From: an uncultured Muribaculaceae bacterium
GTDB lineage: Bacteria > Bacteroidota > Bacteroidia > Bacteroidales > Muribaculaceae
DNA: 64,000 nucleotides
Assembly (NCBI GenBank): GCA_910589055.1
Contig: CAJURN010000017.1
Span: 4,297 to 68,296 of the forward strand
Direction of reading: 5' to 3'
Shown here: in pieces, positions 57,866 to 64,000 of the stretch
How the letters are laid out: the number at the start of each line of letters is the position of its first letter
Position numbering within the stretch: the first letter of the stretch is position 1
Notes under the pieces: generated by a model
Seen by the model: only the letters and a program-made list of their open reading frames with translations
Databases searched by the model: none
What the model was told of the DNA's origin: nothing
Position numbers and translations under genes: made by a program

Positions 57866-59548
57866 TTACCAGAAGTAAATGTAGAAGGCTGCTGTGATGC
57901 CGAGGATGATTATCGAGTGGATAACATCCCAGTGGTTCCAGCTTGCACGGGTTGCGGCTTTCTGCTCGGCGGTAGCTGTGCCGAACACAAGACCCTGAAT
58001 CTTTTCTTCAGAGGGAGCCTTGGTGAAGAGCGATACAATCACACCCACTGCAAGGCAGAACACGAGCATCCATCCGCAGAAGAAGAGCCAGTTGCAGTCG
58101 AAGAACACTGCCTGAAAGAGGCTGTGGCTGTCGGAGGGAGCGGCGTTGCTGTAATAAATCTTGGCGCCGAGACGGGTGAGGCCGATGATAAGGCCGGACA
58201 GAAGCGCCCACATACCGCCCTGAGCGGAGGCACGCTTCCAGAGGATACCGATAAGGAAGGCTGCCGCGATACCGGGAGCGAGCACGGACTGTACGTCCTG
58301 GAGATAGAGGTAGAGCACATCACCGATGGAGCGCATGATGGGAATCCAGAGGATACCGAGCACAACAATTACAACTGTGGCGGCCTGACCGATACGGACG
58401 AGTTTCTTAGGATTGGTGTTGGGTTTGTAGCGCTGGTAGAAGTCGATGGTGAACAGGGCGGCCGAGGAGTTGAACAGCGATGCGAGCGAGCTCATGAGGG
58501 CTGCGAGAATACCGCACACGATAAGACCCTTGACACCGGCGGGGAGCAGCTTGGCAACCAGGGTGGGGAAAGCTGCGTCTGTGTTGAGGTTACCGTTTTC
58601 GAGCATGGGCAGGAATGAGCCCTGGCTCTGATGGAGAGCGAAGGCAATCATGCCGGGGATGAGGAACAGGAACACGGGCAGGAGCTTCAGGTAAGCGCCG
58701 AAGATGGTGCCTCGGCGGGCTTCACGTTCGTCCTTGCCGGAAAGTACGCGCTGCACGATGAACTGGTCGGTACACCAGTACCAGAAACCGATTACGGCTG
58801 AGCCGATGAGAGCACCGAGCCAGGGGAAGTTGCCGTCGCGGTTGTCGCGGATAAGGTTTGTCATCGTGTCGCCGTATTCGTTCACTTCAACAGCGGAGCA
58901 GATTTCCATCATCTTGTCCCAACCGCCGAGTTCCTTGAGGCCGAGCACGAGGATGATGAGTGAGCCGAGAAGGAGGATGGGAGTCTGGAGCACTGAGGTG
59001 TAGAGCACGGATTTCATACCGCCGAAGATGGTGTAGAGGGCGGTGATGAGCACCAGGCCGATTGCTGCAATCCAGAAGAAGTCGATGCCCCAGAGGGTGT
59101 CGATGCCGAATACCTGCTGGAACACGAGACCTCCGGCATATACTGTCACGGCAACCTTGGTGAGCACGTAGCTTATAAGGGAGATGAGCGACAGGATGGT
59201 GCGGGAAGCGGAGTTGTAGCGGCGTTCGAGGAATTCAGGCATGGTGTAGACCATTGAACGGGTGTAGAAGGGTACGAATACCCAGCCGAGGATAAGGATC
59301 ATCCAGCCCTGGATTTCCCAGTGGGCCATTGCCATACCGGAGGCGGCTCCGGAACCGGCGAGGCCGATCAGGTGCTCCGAACCGATGTTCGAGGCGAAGA
59401 TGGATGCGCCGATGGCGATCCAGGTAGCATCTTTTCCGCCGAGGAAGTAGTCGGCGGCATTGTTCTGTTTCTGGCGCACCACCCATACGATGATGCCGAT
59501 CAGTGCGATGAAGAATAGGCCTATGACAAGCCAGTCAAGTAATTCCAT
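57866..59548 (-). CDS. Sodium:solute symporter (SSS family) of the arabinose operon
   Basis: 560 residues with about 14 membrane helices. SSS signatures include DYFLGGKDATWIAIGASIFA, SNIGSEHLIGLAGSGAASGM, WEIQGWMILILGWVFVPFYT, and AALMSSLASLFNSSAALFTI; the end carries a further helix after a cytoplasmic loop. It resembles SGLT-type sugar importers of Bacteroidetes. Location between the mutarotase and araR strongly suggests Na+-coupled L-arabinose import across the inner membrane (inference from context). Confidence 0.9.
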   Translation of the reverse strand: MELLDWLVIGLFFIALIGIIVWVVRQKQNNAADYFLGGKDATWIAIGASIFASNIGSEHLIGLAGSGAASGMAMAHWEIQGWMILILGWVFVPFYTRSMVYTMPEFLERRYNSASRTILSLISLISYVLTKVAVTVYAGGLVFQQVFGIDTLWGIDFFWIAAIGLVLITALYTIFGGMKSVLYTSVLQTPILLLGSLIILVLGLKELGGWDKMMEICSAVEVNEYGDTMTNLIRDNRDGNFPWLGALIGSAVIGFWYWCTDQFIVQRVLSGKDEREARRGTIFGAYLKLLPVFLFLIPGMIAFALHQSQGSFLPMLENGNLNTDAAFPTLVAKLLPAGVKGLIVCGILAALMSSLASLFNSSAALFTIDFYQRYKPNTNPKKLVRIGQAATVVIVVLGILWIPIMRSIGDVLYLYLQDVQSVLAPGIAAAFLIGILWKRASAQGGMWALLSGLIIGLTRLGAKIYYSNAAPSDSHSLFQAVFFDCNWLFFCGWMLVFCLAVGVIVSLFTKAPSEEKIQGLVFGTATAEQKAATRASWNHWDVIHSIIILGITAAFYIYFW

Positions 59549-59591
59549 TGTTTTATTTGATAGTGATTGTTTTGGTTATGTGGGAGGGCGC

Positions 59592-60758
59592 TTATTTTGT
59601 CGAGAATTTGTATGCGCAATGGCTTGTATAGGTTTCGCCGGGATTGAGGACAACCGAAGGCCACTGGGGCTTGTTGGGGCTGTCGGGGTAGTGCTGTGTT
59701 TCAAGGCAGATTGCCGCACGCTGCTGGTAGGTGATGCCGCGCTTGCCGGTGAGGGTGCCGTCAAGGAAGTTGCCGGTGTACACCTGGATGCCGGGTTCGT
59801 CGGTGTAGACGTCCATCTGGATGCCGGATGCGGGGCTGTACAGGGTCACGGCGGAGGTGGTGTCGTCGCCTGCTGTGTCAAGAACCCAGTTGTGGTCGTA
59901 GCCGTTGCCGTTCTGGATCTGGTCGTAGTCGCGGCGTTCGATGTCCTGACCGATAGTCTTTGCGGTGGTGAAGTCCATCGGGGTGCCGGCCACGGGGATG
60001 ATTTCACCGGAGGTCATATAGGTGCTGTCGACCGGAGTGAAGGAGGCCGCACGGATTGTGAGCACATCGTCGGTGATGGGCTTTGTGGGGTCACCGGCGA
60101 GGTTGAAGTAGGAGTGGTTGGTGAGATTGATGATGGTCTTCTTGTCGGTAGTGGCCGAATACTTGATGTCGAGTGTGTTGTCGGCAAGAAGAGTGTAGGT
60201 CACGGTAGCGTTCACAGTGCCGGGGAAGCCGTTGTTGCCGTCGGCATCTTCGATTGAGAGCACAACGGTGCTGTCGTTGGGCTGGGTGGCGTTGTACACT
60301 CTGTACTGCCATCCGCGGGTGCCCATGTCGGTGCCGCCGTGGAGGCAGTGGCCGTAGTTGTTGCGGGGAAGCTGGTATTCAACACCGTCGAGCTCGATTT
60401 TGCCGTCCTTGATGCGGTTGGCGTAGCGGCCGATGGCAGCTCCGAAGTCGCTCTGGTTGTTTTCGGGGAAGTAGGCGGCCACGCTGTCGAAGCCGAGCAC
60501 TACGTCGCGGAGATTGCCGTCGCGGTCGGGAGCCATGATGGAAACGATGCGTCCTCCGAAGTTTGTCACGCACACTTCCATGCCTGCGGCATTGGTGAGG
60601 GTGTACAGTGCTGTGGAGTCGCCTTGGTAGACGGATTCAAAATTGGCCGGGTCAAGACCGGAGAGGGTCTGCTTAACCTCAGCATCCTGCTTTTGGGCGC
60701 ATGAGCCCAGGAGGGAGACTGCCGCTGCCATAGCGGCGATTTTCATGGCGGATTTCAT
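59592..60758 (-). CDS. galM: Aldose 1-epimerase (mutarotase), predicted lipoprotein
   Basis: 388 residues. The signal ends VSLLGSC, a lipobox, so the enzyme is probably anchored in the envelope. Catalytic motifs are NNYGHCLHGGTDMGTRGWQY, INLTNHSYFNLAG (His) and the C-terminal Glu in ICLETQHYPDSPNKPQWPS. It interconverts sugar anomers. As the first gene of the arabinose operon it probably serves L-arabinose (called araM in Bacteroides). Two GTGT-N7-ACAC palindromes lie 110-190 bases upstream. Confidence 0.92.
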   Translation of the reverse strand: MKSAMKIAAMAAAVSLLGSCAQKQDAEVKQTLSGLDPANFESVYQGDSTALYTLTNAAGMEVCVTNFGGRIVSIMAPDRDGNLRDVVLGFDSVAAYFPENNQSDFGAAIGRYANRIKDGKIELDGVEYQLPRNNYGHCLHGGTDMGTRGWQYRVYNATQPNDSTVVLSIEDADGNNGFPGTVNATVTYTLLADNTLDIKYSATTDKKTIINLTNHSYFNLAGDPTKPITDDVLTIRAASFTPVDSTYMTSGEIIPVAGTPMDFTTAKTIGQDIERRDYDQIQNGNGYDHNWVLDTAGDDTTSAVTLYSPASGIQMDVYTDEPGIQVYTGNFLDGTLTGKRGITYQQRAAICLETQHYPDSPNKPQWPSVVLNPGETYTSHCAYKFSTK

Positions 60759-60866
60759 GTTGGTTATTTATGGTTTTTTAGTGTTTCGTGACAACGTAAA
60801 TTGCATGAGAGTACGGGCTTGTTCGCTATATTATATATGTGTAAGCGCTGCCCGGTACTTGTTTGG

Positions 60867-60881
60867 GTGTAAAATTAACAC
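60867..60881. promoter_or_regulatory. Candidate AraR operator 1
   Basis: GTGT-AAAATTA-ACAC, a palindrome of geometry GTGT-N7-ACAC upstream of galM. A second copy lies 60 bp further away. Confidence 0.5.
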
Positions 60882-60924
60882 TAAAATATACTACCTCCAA
60901 ATAAAAAAACATGTTTTACAGCAT

Positions 60925-60943
60925 AAGTGTGCTTTTTACACTT
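60925..60943. promoter_or_regulatory. Candidate AraR operator 2
   Basis: AAGTGT-GCTTTTT-ACACTT, 6-base perfect arms with the same 7-base spacer as operator 1. It is about 130 bases upstream of asnS too. Confidence 0.5.
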
Positions 60944-61085
60944 AAATTCCTCTTTTGTCCACCCCGCCGGGGCTTTCATCTTGATTTTCAACATTGCTTT
61001 TGCGTTGCTTTTTTGTCTCTTTTATTGCCAGCATGAGAAAAAAGTTATAATTTTGTGCATATTTGCATAACAAAGAAAGAAATTT

Positions 61086-62474
61086 ATGAAACGTACGAAA
61101 ATATCCGATATTTTCGCTCCCGGACTCATCGGGTCGGAAGTAAGCGTGAAAGGTTGGGTGCGCACCCGTCGTGGTAACAAATATGTACAGTTCGTCGCCC
61201 TTAACGACGGCTCCTCCGTGAAGAATCTTCAGATTGTCTTTGATATGAACCGCTTCTCCGACGAGCAGCTCAAAGGCATCACAACAGGCGCGTCGATACA
61301 CGTCACCGGACGCCTTGTGGAATCGCAGGGTAAAGGTCAGACTGTCGAGGTGCAGGCCGATACTCTCGAGCTTTACGGCACGGCCGACCCCGAGACTTAT
61401 CCCCTGCAGAAGAAAGGCCACACTCTCGAATTCCTTCGTGAGAAAGCCCACCTGCGTCCGCGTACAAACACCTTCGGCGCAATCCTGCGTATCCGCAGCG
61501 CCCTCGCCTTCGCGATTCATAAGTTCTTCCAGGAAAAAGGCTTCTTCTACCTCAACACTCCGCTCATCACAGCCAGCGACTGCGAAGGCGCCGGAGCAAT
61601 GTTCCAGGTAACGACACTTCCCCTCAACAATCTTCCCAAGACCGACGACGGTCAGGTGGATTACACCAAGGATTTCTTCGGAAAGCCCACTGCGCTTACC
61701 GTTTCCGGTCAGCTCGAAGGTGAGCTCGGAGCAACCGCCCTCGGTGCAATCTACACCTTCGGCCCCACATTCCGCGCCGAAAACTCCAATACCCCCCGTC
61801 ACCTGTCGGAATTCTGGATGATTGAGCCGGAAATGGCCTTCTACGAAATCGGAGAGAACATGGGCCTTGCCGAAGAATTCGTGAAGTACTGTATCAATTA
61901 CGCTCTCGACCACTGCCGCGATGACATTGATTTCCTCGCCGAACATTTCGATCCCGAGCTCGTTGAACGCCTCGAATTTGTTGTACACAACGATTTCGTG
62001 CGCCTCACCTACACCGAAGGAGTCAAGATTCTCGAAGAGTCAGGTCGCAAATTTGAATTCCCCGTACATTGGGGCACCGACCTCCAGAGCGAGCACGAAC
62101 GCTACCTCGTGGAAGAACACTTCCGCAAGCCCGTGATTCTTACCGACTACCCCAAGGAAATCAAGGCCTTCTACATGAAGCAGAACGACGACGGCAAGAC
62201 CGTGCGCGCAATGGACGTGCTTTTCCCGAAAATCGGCGAAATCATCGGTGGCTCCGAACGCGAAGCCGACTACGACAAATTGCTCGCGCGCATCAACGAA
62301 CTTTCAATCCCGATGAAAGACATGTGGTGGTATCTCGACACACGTCGCTTCGGAACAGTGCCCCACAGCGGTTTCGGACTCGGATTTGAGCGTCTGGTAC
62401 TCTTCGTTACCGGCATGACAAACATCCGCGACGTCATCCCCTTCCCCCGCACACCCAACAATGCCGAATTCTAA
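61086..62474 (+). CDS. asnS: Asparaginyl-tRNA synthetase
   Basis: 462 residues. N-terminal OB-fold (about 15-110: GSEVSVKGWVRTRRGNKYVQ, FVALNDGSS), then a class II catalytic core with motif 2 TFGPTFRAENSNTPRHLSEF and WMIEPEMAF, and motif 3 GFGLGFERLVLFVTGMTNIR, ending PFPRTPNNAEF as usual for AsnRS. It charges tRNA-Asn. The last 14 bases overlap the radical SAM gene, so the two are probably cotranscribed. Confidence 0.97.
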   Translation: MKRTKISDIFAPGLIGSEVSVKGWVRTRRGNKYVQFVALNDGSSVKNLQIVFDMNRFSDEQLKGITTGASIHVTGRLVESQGKGQTVEVQADTLELYGTADPETYPLQKKGHTLEFLREKAHLRPRTNTFGAILRIRSALAFAIHKFFQEKGFFYLNTPLITASDCEGAGAMFQVTTLPLNNLPKTDDGQVDYTKDFFGKPTALTVSGQLEGELGATALGAIYTFGPTFRAENSNTPRHLSEFWMIEPEMAFYEIGENMGLAEEFVKYCINYALDHCRDDIDFLAEHFDPELVERLEFVVHNDFVRLTYTEGVKILEESGRKFEFPVHWGTDLQSEHERYLVEEHFRKPVILTDYPKEIKAFYMKQNDDGKTVRAMDVLFPKIGEIIGGSEREADYDKLLARINELSIPMKDMWWYLDTRRFGTVPHSGFGLGFERLVLFVTGMTNIRDVIPFPRTPNNAEF

Positions 62475-63303
62475 AAAATCCATTTTCGGAAAAATAATAA
62501 ACGCACTGCGCACACTCCGCTCTCACAGCAAACAGCCGTTGAGAGTGGAGTTTGTGCTATCCGACTACTGCAACCTCAATTGCAAAGGCTGCACACATTA
62601 CTCCCCCCTCGCCCCGAAAGAATTCGCGCCGCTTGCCGTGATGCAGGATGCGATGCGGCGTATCTCATCGCTCCGTGGAGAACCTATTCAGGAACTGTAT
62701 CTTATCGGGGGCGAACCATTGCTATATCCCGAATTGCCCGAAGCGATGGCGATGATGCGCAGCCACTTCCCTGCGGCGACGCTCAAACTCTTTACCAACG
62801 GTATCGCATTGCCGCGCATGACCGACGAATTCTGGAACGCCTGCCGCCAGGCCGACATTGTGGTAGCAATCACACGCTATCCCATCAAGGTCGACTACGA
62901 CTCCATCGAAAAGTTATGTCGCGACAAAGGCGTAAGATACGAAGTGTTCGGCGACCGCTCGGCGAAGGACTCATTTTTCCGCTTCGGACTCGACCCCGAA
63001 AAGAAACAGAATCCGCGCATGTCGCACTTCAAATGCTACAACCGCGGCTGCGTCTCAGTTGTCGGCAACAAAGTCTACCCCTGCTCGATAAGCGCATGCG
63101 TAGGACACCTCAATGCCGCATGCGGAACGGAATTCACTCATGAAAAAGGCGACTATATCCCCCTCGACCAACTGACACACGTCGACCAGATACGCCGCTT
63201 GCGCGACCGCCCCGTCCCCTTCTGCGGCTATTGCATCAACCCTCCCGACACCACAACCTACGGCCCCTCCCGGCGAGAAGCCACCGAATGGGTCAACCGT
63301 TGA
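62461..63303 (+). CDS. Radical SAM protein
   Basis: 280 residues. The CxxxCxxC cluster motif is SDYCNLNCKGCTHYSPL (about residues 36-52), followed by LYLIGGEPLLYPEL (the GGE motif). C-terminal cysteines in FKCYNRGCVSVVGNKVYPCS, ISACVGHLNAACG and PFCGYCINPP suggest one or two auxiliary Fe-S clusters as in SPASM or twitch domains. The N-C-x-G-C-x-H-Y-S pattern resembles radical SAM proteins found with polysaccharide or cell-envelope genes, but no substrate can be named. ATG 62461 overlaps asnS by 14 bases in another frame. Confidence 0.82.
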   Translation: MPNSKKSIFGKIINALRTLRSHSKQPLRVEFVLSDYCNLNCKGCTHYSPLAPKEFAPLAVMQDAMRRISSLRGEPIQELYLIGGEPLLYPELPEAMAMMRSHFPAATLKLFTNGIALPRMTDEFWNACRQADIVVAITRYPIKVDYDSIEKLCRDKGVRYEVFGDRSAKDSFFRFGLDPEKKQNPRMSHFKCYNRGCVSVVGNKVYPCSISACVGHLNAACGTEFTHEKGDYIPLDQLTHVDQIRRLRDRPVPFCGYCINPPDTTTYGPSRREATEWVNR

Positions 63304-63307
63304 TACA

Positions 63308-63351
63308 ACGCCGCCCGACATCTTCATGTGATGATGTCGGGCGGCGTGTTT
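63308..63351. terminator. Bidirectional terminator between the radical SAM gene and rpiB
   Basis: A perfect 14-bp stem CGCCGCCCGACATC / GATGTCGGGCGGCG with a 10-base loop, followed by TGTTTTC on the plus strand. Confidence 0.85.
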
Positions 63352-63362
63352 TCATAACCTGA

Positions 63363-63827
63363 TTAGCATCCGCAACCCTCAACCGGCATCTTTGCGATAC
63401 GGCGTGCGTGGCGGCCACCTTCGAACTCAGTGTTCAGAAACACATTCACAATCTCGATGGCAGTCTCAGGCGAGATAAAACGCGCCGGAAGCACCACAAC
63501 ATTAGCATCATTGTGTGCGCGGGCAAGACGCGCCAGCTCAGGAGTCCAGCACAAAGCCGCACGTATGCCCTGATGCTTGTTCAGGGTCATTCCGATGCCG
63601 TTTCCGCTGCCGCACAGAGCGATGCCCGGATAGCAGCGTCCGCTCTCGATGGCTTTTGCACAAGGATGCGCGAAATCGGCATAATCGCAGCTCTCGGTGC
63701 TGTCAGTTCCGAAATCCTTATAACCGATGCCCTGCGACTCCAGATAGCCCTCGATGATACATTTAAGCTCATAACCGGCATGGTCGCTGCACATGCCTAT
63801 TTTCTTTCCGTCTTCTAAAATACTCAT
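63363..63827 (-). CDS. rpiB: Ribose-5-phosphate isomerase B
   Basis: 154 residues from ATG 63827 (MSILEDGKKIGMCSDHAGYE). RpiB motifs are CSDHAGYELK, KDFGTDSTESCDYADFAHP, the active-site Cys region IALCGSGNGIGMTLNK and RAALCWTPELARLARAHNDA with NVVVLPARF. It interconverts ribose 5-phosphate and ribulose 5-phosphate. A 40-residue upstream extension is hydrophobic and AT-rich and is not part of the family. The monocistronic gene is divergent from a tRNA gene. Confidence 0.95.
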   Translation of the reverse strand: MSILEDGKKIGMCSDHAGYELKCIIEGYLESQGIGYKDFGTDSTESCDYADFAHPCAKAIESGRCYPGIALCGSGNGIGMTLNKHQGIRAALCWTPELARLARAHNDANVVVLPARFISPETAIEIVNVFLNTEFEGGRHARRIAKMPVEGCGC

Positions 63828-63925
63828 ATTAATATCTTGATAAAATTTCCAATTGTAAAAATACTCAATCTGCAAAAAATACAAAAAAATAAGCACAGTT
63901 ACTTTCAAAAGTAAAAAAAACATTG

Positions 63926-63933
63926 TACCTTTG
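63926..63933 (+). promoter_or_regulatory. -7 box for the tRNA-Leu gene
   Basis: TACCTTTG, 17 bases upstream of the tRNA 5' end; TTTC lies 19 bp further upstream in place of TTTG. Confidence 0.65.
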
Positions 63934-63950
63934 CAGAGCAAAAGCAAAAA

Positions 63951-64000
63951 GCCCAGGTGGCGGAATGGTAGACGCGCTCGTTTCAGGTGCGAGTGCTGCG
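63951..64000 (+). tRNA. tRNA-Leu(CAG), 5' part, cut by the window end
   Basis: The acceptor 5' strand GCCCAGG, the D-arm GGCGGAATGGTAGACGC, and an anticodon arm CTCGT-TTCAGGT-GCGAG with anticodon CAG are visible, followed by the start of the long variable arm expected for leucine tRNAs. The 3' half lies outside the window. Confidence 0.9.

Larger units (their letters stand above)
60759..61085. other. Divergent intergenic region between galM and asnS
   Basis: 327 bases without a gene. It holds the two GTGT-N7-ACAC palindromes, AT-rich tracts, and on the plus strand a weak CATATTTG about 20 bases before the asnS ATG that may be its -7 box. Confidence 0.6.

Noticed and set aside
60942..61988. 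348-codon open frame on the minus strand opposite asnS
   Set aside because: AsnS is complete on the plus strand; the antisense frame lacks any family pattern.

Overview
The window looks like chromosomal DNA of a gut Bacteroidales bacterium, most likely Muribaculaceae or a near relative (inference). Evidence: many promoters match the Bacteroidetes primary sigma pattern (TTTG or TTG at -33, about 19-20 bp, TAnnTTTG at -7); several secreted proteins carry type IX secretion-like C-terminal tails; families typical of this phylum occur (DUF5606, DUF4831, DUF4954, FucP-type sugar MFS, C10 streptopain-like protease); and the L-arabinose locus carries a NUDIX-type AraR regulator, as in Bacteroides. 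Most of the window is ordinary core genome. No prophage, integron, CRISPR array or complete transposon was seen apart from a small REP-associated transposase unit.

Layout. 1-5782 (minus): MacAB/TolC-type tripartite exporter operon (ATPase, two permeases, adaptor, outer-membrane factor, DUF2007 protein cut by the window edge). 5956-8449: a 55-residue membrane protein, a SulP anion transporter and a small acidic lipoprotein. 8580-9394: REP-associated tyrosine transposase (RAYT) between inverted repeats, with an in-frame stop. 9503-13410: smpB, a Yip1-like membrane protein, DUF5606, a YhcG-type PDDEXK protein between two copies of one terminator, a PfkB kinase, and a dispersed repeat. 13481-17819: relA-like gene (dead hydrolase motif), lipoprotein, sugar MFS. 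17947-19666: tripartite HipBST-like toxin-antitoxin module with three palindromic operators. 20837-25247: UDP-ManNAcA/UDP-GlcA and glycosyltransferase operon (wecC-wecG-wecB-ugd). 27249-30642: cobalamin riboswitch controlling a BtuB receptor and a BtuG-like lipoprotein. 30701-40587: DJ-1, ApbE, a secreted protein, enolase, NAD(P)HX repair, DUF4831, a TPR protein, a methyltransferase and phosphoglycerate kinase. 40732-52783: AlbA_2/RecG-like regulator, TrkH, C10 protease, small secreted proteins, M23/LysM peptidase, Ndk, an unrecognised two-gene cassette and DUF4954. 52975-60758: L-arabinose operon (galM, SSS transporter, araR, araD, araA, araB). 61086-64000: asnS, a radical SAM gene, rpiB and the start of a tRNA-Leu.

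How genes work together: the arabinose locus forms a complete import, mutarotation, isomerisation, phosphorylation and epimerisation path with its own regulator; rpiB, eno and pgk serve the downstream central metabolism. BtuB and the BtuG-like protein form a vitamin B12 uptake unit gated by the riboswitch. The three hip genes overlap or abut and share one operator-flanked promoter. The best candidates for less-described biology are the HipBST-like module, the RAYT/repeat family, the terminator-bracketed yhcG, and the 44-residue plus 160-residue cassette at 50072-50688.

Limits: no similarity search or folding program was run. Family names rest on motif recognition. Start codons were moved inward where a promoter, signal peptide or neighbouring stop decides it.
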